Positions 14,907 to 17,424 of a DNA stretch of 17,424 bases are shown in pieces. The DNA comes from Spirochaetales bacterium. Its GTDB lineage: Bacteria > Spirochaetota > Spirochaetia > Treponematales > Rectinemataceae. The stretch is taken from positions 180,596 through 198,019 of the forward strand of contig JADLKI010000001.1 in the NCBI GenBank assembly GCA_015657395.1. Reading direction: 5' to 3'. Within the stretch, counting starts at the first letter, position 1. The number at the start of each line of letters is the position of its first letter. Below the pieces are notes generated by a model. That model ran no database searches and was not told where the DNA came from. It worked only from the letters and a program-made list of their open reading frames with translations. The translations under genes were made by a program, and so were the position numbers.

Positions 14907-16634
14907 TCAGTCGTTCTCTTCGTCCTTTGCCTTGAGAAGGTCGCCGAGCGTATAGCCCGCTTCGCCTTCGTCTTCCTGAATAAAGCGAGAGATCTCCTCC
15001 CGCTGTTCTTTCTGCACCAGGTCCCTGATGGAGAGGCCAAGCTTCTGCCGATCGGGATTGAGGTCGATGATAACCGCCTTCACCTGCATATCGGGCTGGT
15101 ATTTCTTGAGAGCGTCATCGTAGGATTCGCTCCGGTCGGAAACCAGGTCCTGTTTTTTGATCAGGCCCTCTATATCTCCGGGCACTTTGACGAATACGCC
15201 GAAATCGGTCACCGAGGACACCGTTCCCTCTACGATTGAGCCGGGCTTGTAGGCCTTGGCAAAGGAGCGCCACGGGTCTTCGCTGAGCTGTTTTACGCCG
15301 AGGCGGATATTCCGATCCTCGGGGCTGCTTTCGAGCACAAGGACGTCGATTTCCTCACCCTCATGGAGTACGGACGAGGGATTTTTGACCTTCTGAGTCC
15401 AGGAATAGTCATCGATGTGCAGGAATCCGTCGATTCCCTCTTCCATCTCGATAAAGGCGCCGGCATTAGTGACCTTGACGATCTTTCTCTTAAGTCTGGT
15501 ACCGGAGGGATACCGCTCATCGATGGTATCCCAGGGATTGGGCTGCACCTGCTTGAGGCCGAGCGAAACCTTCCCTGCAGGAATATCGTATCCCAGGATC
15601 ATGCAGTCGACGACATCGCCGGCCTTCAGCATATCCTCGGGCTTGCGGACTTTTTTCACCCACGAGAACTCGGAGATATGCGCGAGGCCCTCAATGCCCT
15701 CTTCCACTTCGATAAAGGCGCCATAGTCAGTCAGTTTGGTCACTTTGCCCTTCACAACATCGCCGACATGGTACTTTTCTTCAAAGCTGTTCCACGGATC
15801 GGGGGTAAAGTGCTTGAGCGACAGGTTGATCCGCTTTTCTTCAGGGTCGAGACGGATGACCTTGAGCTCTATTTCCTGGCCCTTCCGGACAAAATCCTTA
15901 GGGCGGGTCACATGGCCCCAGCTCATGTCATTGATGTGCAACAGGCCATCGAAGCCGCCCAGGTCGATAAAGGCGCCAAAACTTGTAAAGCTCTTGACGA
16001 TGCCCTTCACCGTGTCGCCAATCTGCGTGTTCTGGAAGAAGGCATCGCGGCGCTGATCAATCTCTTCCTCCATAAGCTTGCGCCTGTTGAGGATTATGTT
16101 GATCTTTTTATCTGAGTACAGCCGCTCGAGATAGAAATCGGCGTGAAGGCCGACCAGCTCTGCGCTTTTCTCGACCCGCTGGACATCCGCCTTGCTCAGC
16201 GGCAGGAAGCCCGAAAGTCCATGGCCGAGATCGACCTCAAAGCCGCCCTTCACTTCTTTTGCGATGGTGCCCTCAACCGGAAGATGGTCCTTGAAGGCGT
16301 TCGCTATCGATTTCCAAAAAAGCTTCTCGTCGGCCTTTTTCTTGGATATTACAATGTCACCGGAATGGGTCTCTTTTCGGATCAGGATCACTTTGACAAT
16401 ATCGCCTGCCTTGGGCGGTGTATCGCCGAACTCAAGCAGGTTCAATTTGCCTTCGGATTTATATCCGACATCGATGAATACTGTGTCGCCCGCAACCTGT
16501 ACGACCTTGCCATCGATTAAATCTCCCTCCTCCAGTCCCTCGAGCGACTTGAGGTACTGCTCCTGCAATTGTGTCTGGATATCGTCCCGGGAGGGTTCAT
16601 GAACGTCCATTTCCACTTCCTTATTTTCTGCCAT
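14907..16634 (-). CDS. rpsA: 30S ribosomal protein S1 (six S1 domains)
   Basis: S1 binds messenger RNA leaders and brings them to the 30S subunit. From ATG 16634 the product has 575 residues. Six S1 (OB-fold) domains can be placed at about 35-102, 118-186, 205-274, 290-361, 377-448 and 464-537. The first two are diverged and bind the ribosome in known S1 proteins; domains 3 to 6 have the RNA-binding pattern (for example VKGIVKSFTSFGAFIDLGG, then GLLHINDMSW). An acidic tail follows (about 545-575). The frame could begin at TTG 16640, but ATG 16634 has AAGGA six bases upstream and is preferred. The start lies inside the end of cmk (14-base overlap), so the two are probably coupled. Full length and all six domains argue for a normal, working gene. 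Confidence 0.97.
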   Translation of the reverse strand: MAENKEVEMDVHEPSRDDIQTQLQEQYLKSLEGLEEGDLIDGKVVQVAGDTVFIDVGYKSEGKLNLLEFGDTPPKAGDIVKVILIRKETHSGDIVISKKKADEKLFWKSIANAFKDHLPVEGTIAKEVKGGFEVDLGHGLSGFLPLSKADVQRVEKSAELVGLHADFYLERLYSDKKINIILNRRKLMEEEIDQRRDAFFQNTQIGDTVKGIVKSFTSFGAFIDLGGFDGLLHINDMSWGHVTRPKDFVRKGQEIELKVIRLDPEEKRINLSLKHFTPDPWNSFEEKYHVGDVVKGKVTKLTDYGAFIEVEEGIEGLAHISEFSWVKKVRKPEDMLKAGDVVDCMILGYDIPAGKVSLGLKQVQPNPWDTIDERYPSGTRLKRKIVKVTNAGAFIEMEEGIDGFLHIDDYSWTQKVKNPSSVLHEGEEIDVLVLESSPEDRNIRLGVKQLSEDPWRSFAKAYKPGSIVEGTVSSVTDFGVFVKVPGDIEGLIKKQDLVSDRSESYDDALKKYQPDMQVKAVIIDLNPDRQKLGLSIRDLVQKEQREEISRFIQEDEGEAGYTLGDLLKAKDEEND

Positions 16635-17315
16635 GTGCAATCCTTGCCCTTAGAATTTTGTATACTTTCTCATAAACTTGCTGTATGGTCAAGTCTGAGG
16701 TGTCCAAATATACGGCATCTTTTGCAATTTTAAGCGCTCCGACGGCTTTCTGCGCATCGAGTCTGTCGCGCATTTCAATGTTTTTTCGTATCTCTTCGAT
16801 GGAAGCGGTCTTTGGAGATATCCCGGAGAAGCCCCCGGCAGCCTGCAGGGCGAGCATCTCCCTAAAGCGCCGTTCGGCCCGAACTTGAGGAGAGGCGTCC
16901 AGGTAGAGCTTCACTCCCGCATCGGGGAAGACGACCGTCGTGATATCGCGCCCTTCGCTGACGACATCCTTTCCTTCGGAGATCGACCGGATAATCGAGT
17001 TGACTTCAGAGCGAATTTCGGGATGGCTGAAACCTGGGAGACAATTGCGTCGACCTCTGGAGTGCGCAGCTCTCCGGCCAGGCGCTTCCCGTCGATGTCC
17101 ACCGACCCGTCGGGCAGATAATCGAAGCGATGCCGCTGTACAAGCGCGATCATTGCCGGGCTGTCCTGCCAGCTGACCTTCTCCTGCAGGGCCAGACATG
17201 TCACCGCACGGTAGAGGTTGCCTGAATTTATATACAGGAATCCGAAATTGTCCGCGATCATGCGCGCGATTGTCGATTTGCCGCAGCCGGCCGGTCCGTC
17301 GATCGCTACTTTCAT
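16621..17315 (-). CDS. cmk: Cytidylate kinase, reading frame broken by one missing base
   Basis: Cmk phosphorylates CMP and dCMP with ATP. The N-terminal part reads from ATG 17315 (AAGGGG upstream): P-loop DGPAGCGKST (6-15), YINSGNLYRA (28-37), and LRTPEVDAIVSQVSAIP (83-99). At 17019-17022 the frame ends; the rest continues in another frame as EIRSEVNSIIRSI, SEGRDITTVVFPDA, LDASPQVRAERR, then a normal C-terminus to TAA at 16621. Putting back one base after CCC in the coding strand gives a 231-residue Cmk of ordinary length with no other damage. Uncorrected, translation stops at 16911 after 134 residues. Cmk is usually needed for growth and flanking genes are intact, so a sequencing or assembly error is the likeliest cause; a recent mutation is possible. 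The start overlaps the stop of the pseudouridine synthase gene by four bases, and the end overlaps rpsA by 14. Confidence 0.9.
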
Positions 17316-17424
17316 CGTTTCCCCTTGTTTCTATTGTCAGGACAGGCGACAAGCTTGAGCGCACATACTTCATCTCCCGTCAGGTCGCGCCACTGGCCCG
17401 GCCCCAGGCTGGCATCCTGAAGGG
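17312..17424 (-). CDS. Pseudouridine synthase (RsuA/RluB family), 3' end only
   Basis: The frame is open from the right edge of the window and ends at TGA 17314-17312, giving 36 codons. The visible part, LGPGQWRDLTGDEVCALKL, matches the C-terminal signature of RsuA/RluB-type rRNA pseudouridine synthases (G-x-W-R-x-L-T-x-x-E). These enzymes modify one uridine in 16S or 23S rRNA. Which member it is cannot be told from this end. The stop overlaps the cmk start by four bases (ATGA), so it leads the same operon. A pseudouridine synthase gene just ahead of cmk is common in many bacteria. Confidence 0.72.
   Translation of the reverse strand, partial: LQDASLGPGQWRDLTGDEVCALKLVACPDNRNKGKR

Noticed and set aside
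15200..16060. DNA-level repeats in the rpsA region (similar blocks about every 260 bases)
   Set aside because: They encode the repeated S1 domains and need no other explanation.
15363..16115. Plus-strand open frame of 250 codons inside rpsA
   Set aside because: Antisense to four S1 domains; its repeated segments simply mirror the S1 repeats on the other strand.
17005..17035. Programmed -1 ribosomal frameshift to make whole Cmk
   Set aside because: The frame change has the right direction, but CCCGAAA is not a proper X-XXY-YYZ slippery site. I did not find a clear downstream stimulatory structure, and Cmk is not known to be made this way.
1..17424. Mobile elements, CRISPR arrays, tRNAs, toxin-antitoxin or defence genes
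   Set aside because: I looked on both strands and saw no transposase, integrase, regularly spaced repeats, tRNA-like T-arm sequence or small paired genes. The window is ordinary core genome.

Overview
The window is core genome from a bacterium that looks like a spirochaete of the Treponema/Spirochaeta kind. The basis is gene order (rpoD, zinc-ribbon gene, rnpB, TPR gene, mreB-mreC-mreD, PBP2 gene, rodA on one strand; pseudouridine synthase, cmk, rpsA on the other), protein style, and a relaxed lipobox in the one lipoprotein. Base composition is moderate, near half G+C by eye. The lineage call is from memory of such gene orders, not from a search. I see no mobile element, CRISPR array, tRNA, phage gene or defence system, and no clear sign of a new system.

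Plus strand, 1-11679, is a tightly packed cell-shape and housekeeping block. It starts inside rpoD (primary sigma factor). Next come a coiled-coil C4 zinc-ribbon protein, the class A RNase P RNA gene rnpB, a membrane-anchored TPR protein, then mreB, mreC, mreD, the transpeptidase PBP2 and the glycosyltransferase RodA. Together these last five make the elongasome that inserts side-wall peptidoglycan. The last gene is a long radical SAM protein fused to a DUF2344 domain, of unknown function. From mreC to the end, three of the four junctions are 4-base start/stop overlaps, so translation is probably coupled. A near-consensus promoter lies inside the 3' end of the zinc-ribbon gene and probably drives rnpB.

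The segment 11680-11897 separates the two convergent blocks and holds no gene I can support.

Minus strand, 17424 down to 11898, is one apparent operon: the 3' end of a pseudouridine synthase gene (RsuA/RluB type), cmk, rpsA (six S1 domains), a GAF-AAA+-Fis regulator of the sigma-54 activator family, a membrane-anchored TPR protein and a small Ser/Thr-rich lipoprotein. Genes overlap or are spaced by at most about 23 bases. The cmk reading frame is broken by one missing base near 17019-17022, most likely a sequencing or assembly error because everything on both sides is intact.

Points most worth a second look: the cmk frameshift; an extra 11-bp helix between P2 and P4 and a very short P3 in the RNase P RNA; the promoter buried in coding sequence; a possible leaderless start for the first TPR gene; the GAFTDA variant of the sigma-54 contact loop; and an AT-rich, cysteine-rich linker joining the two halves of the radical SAM fusion.
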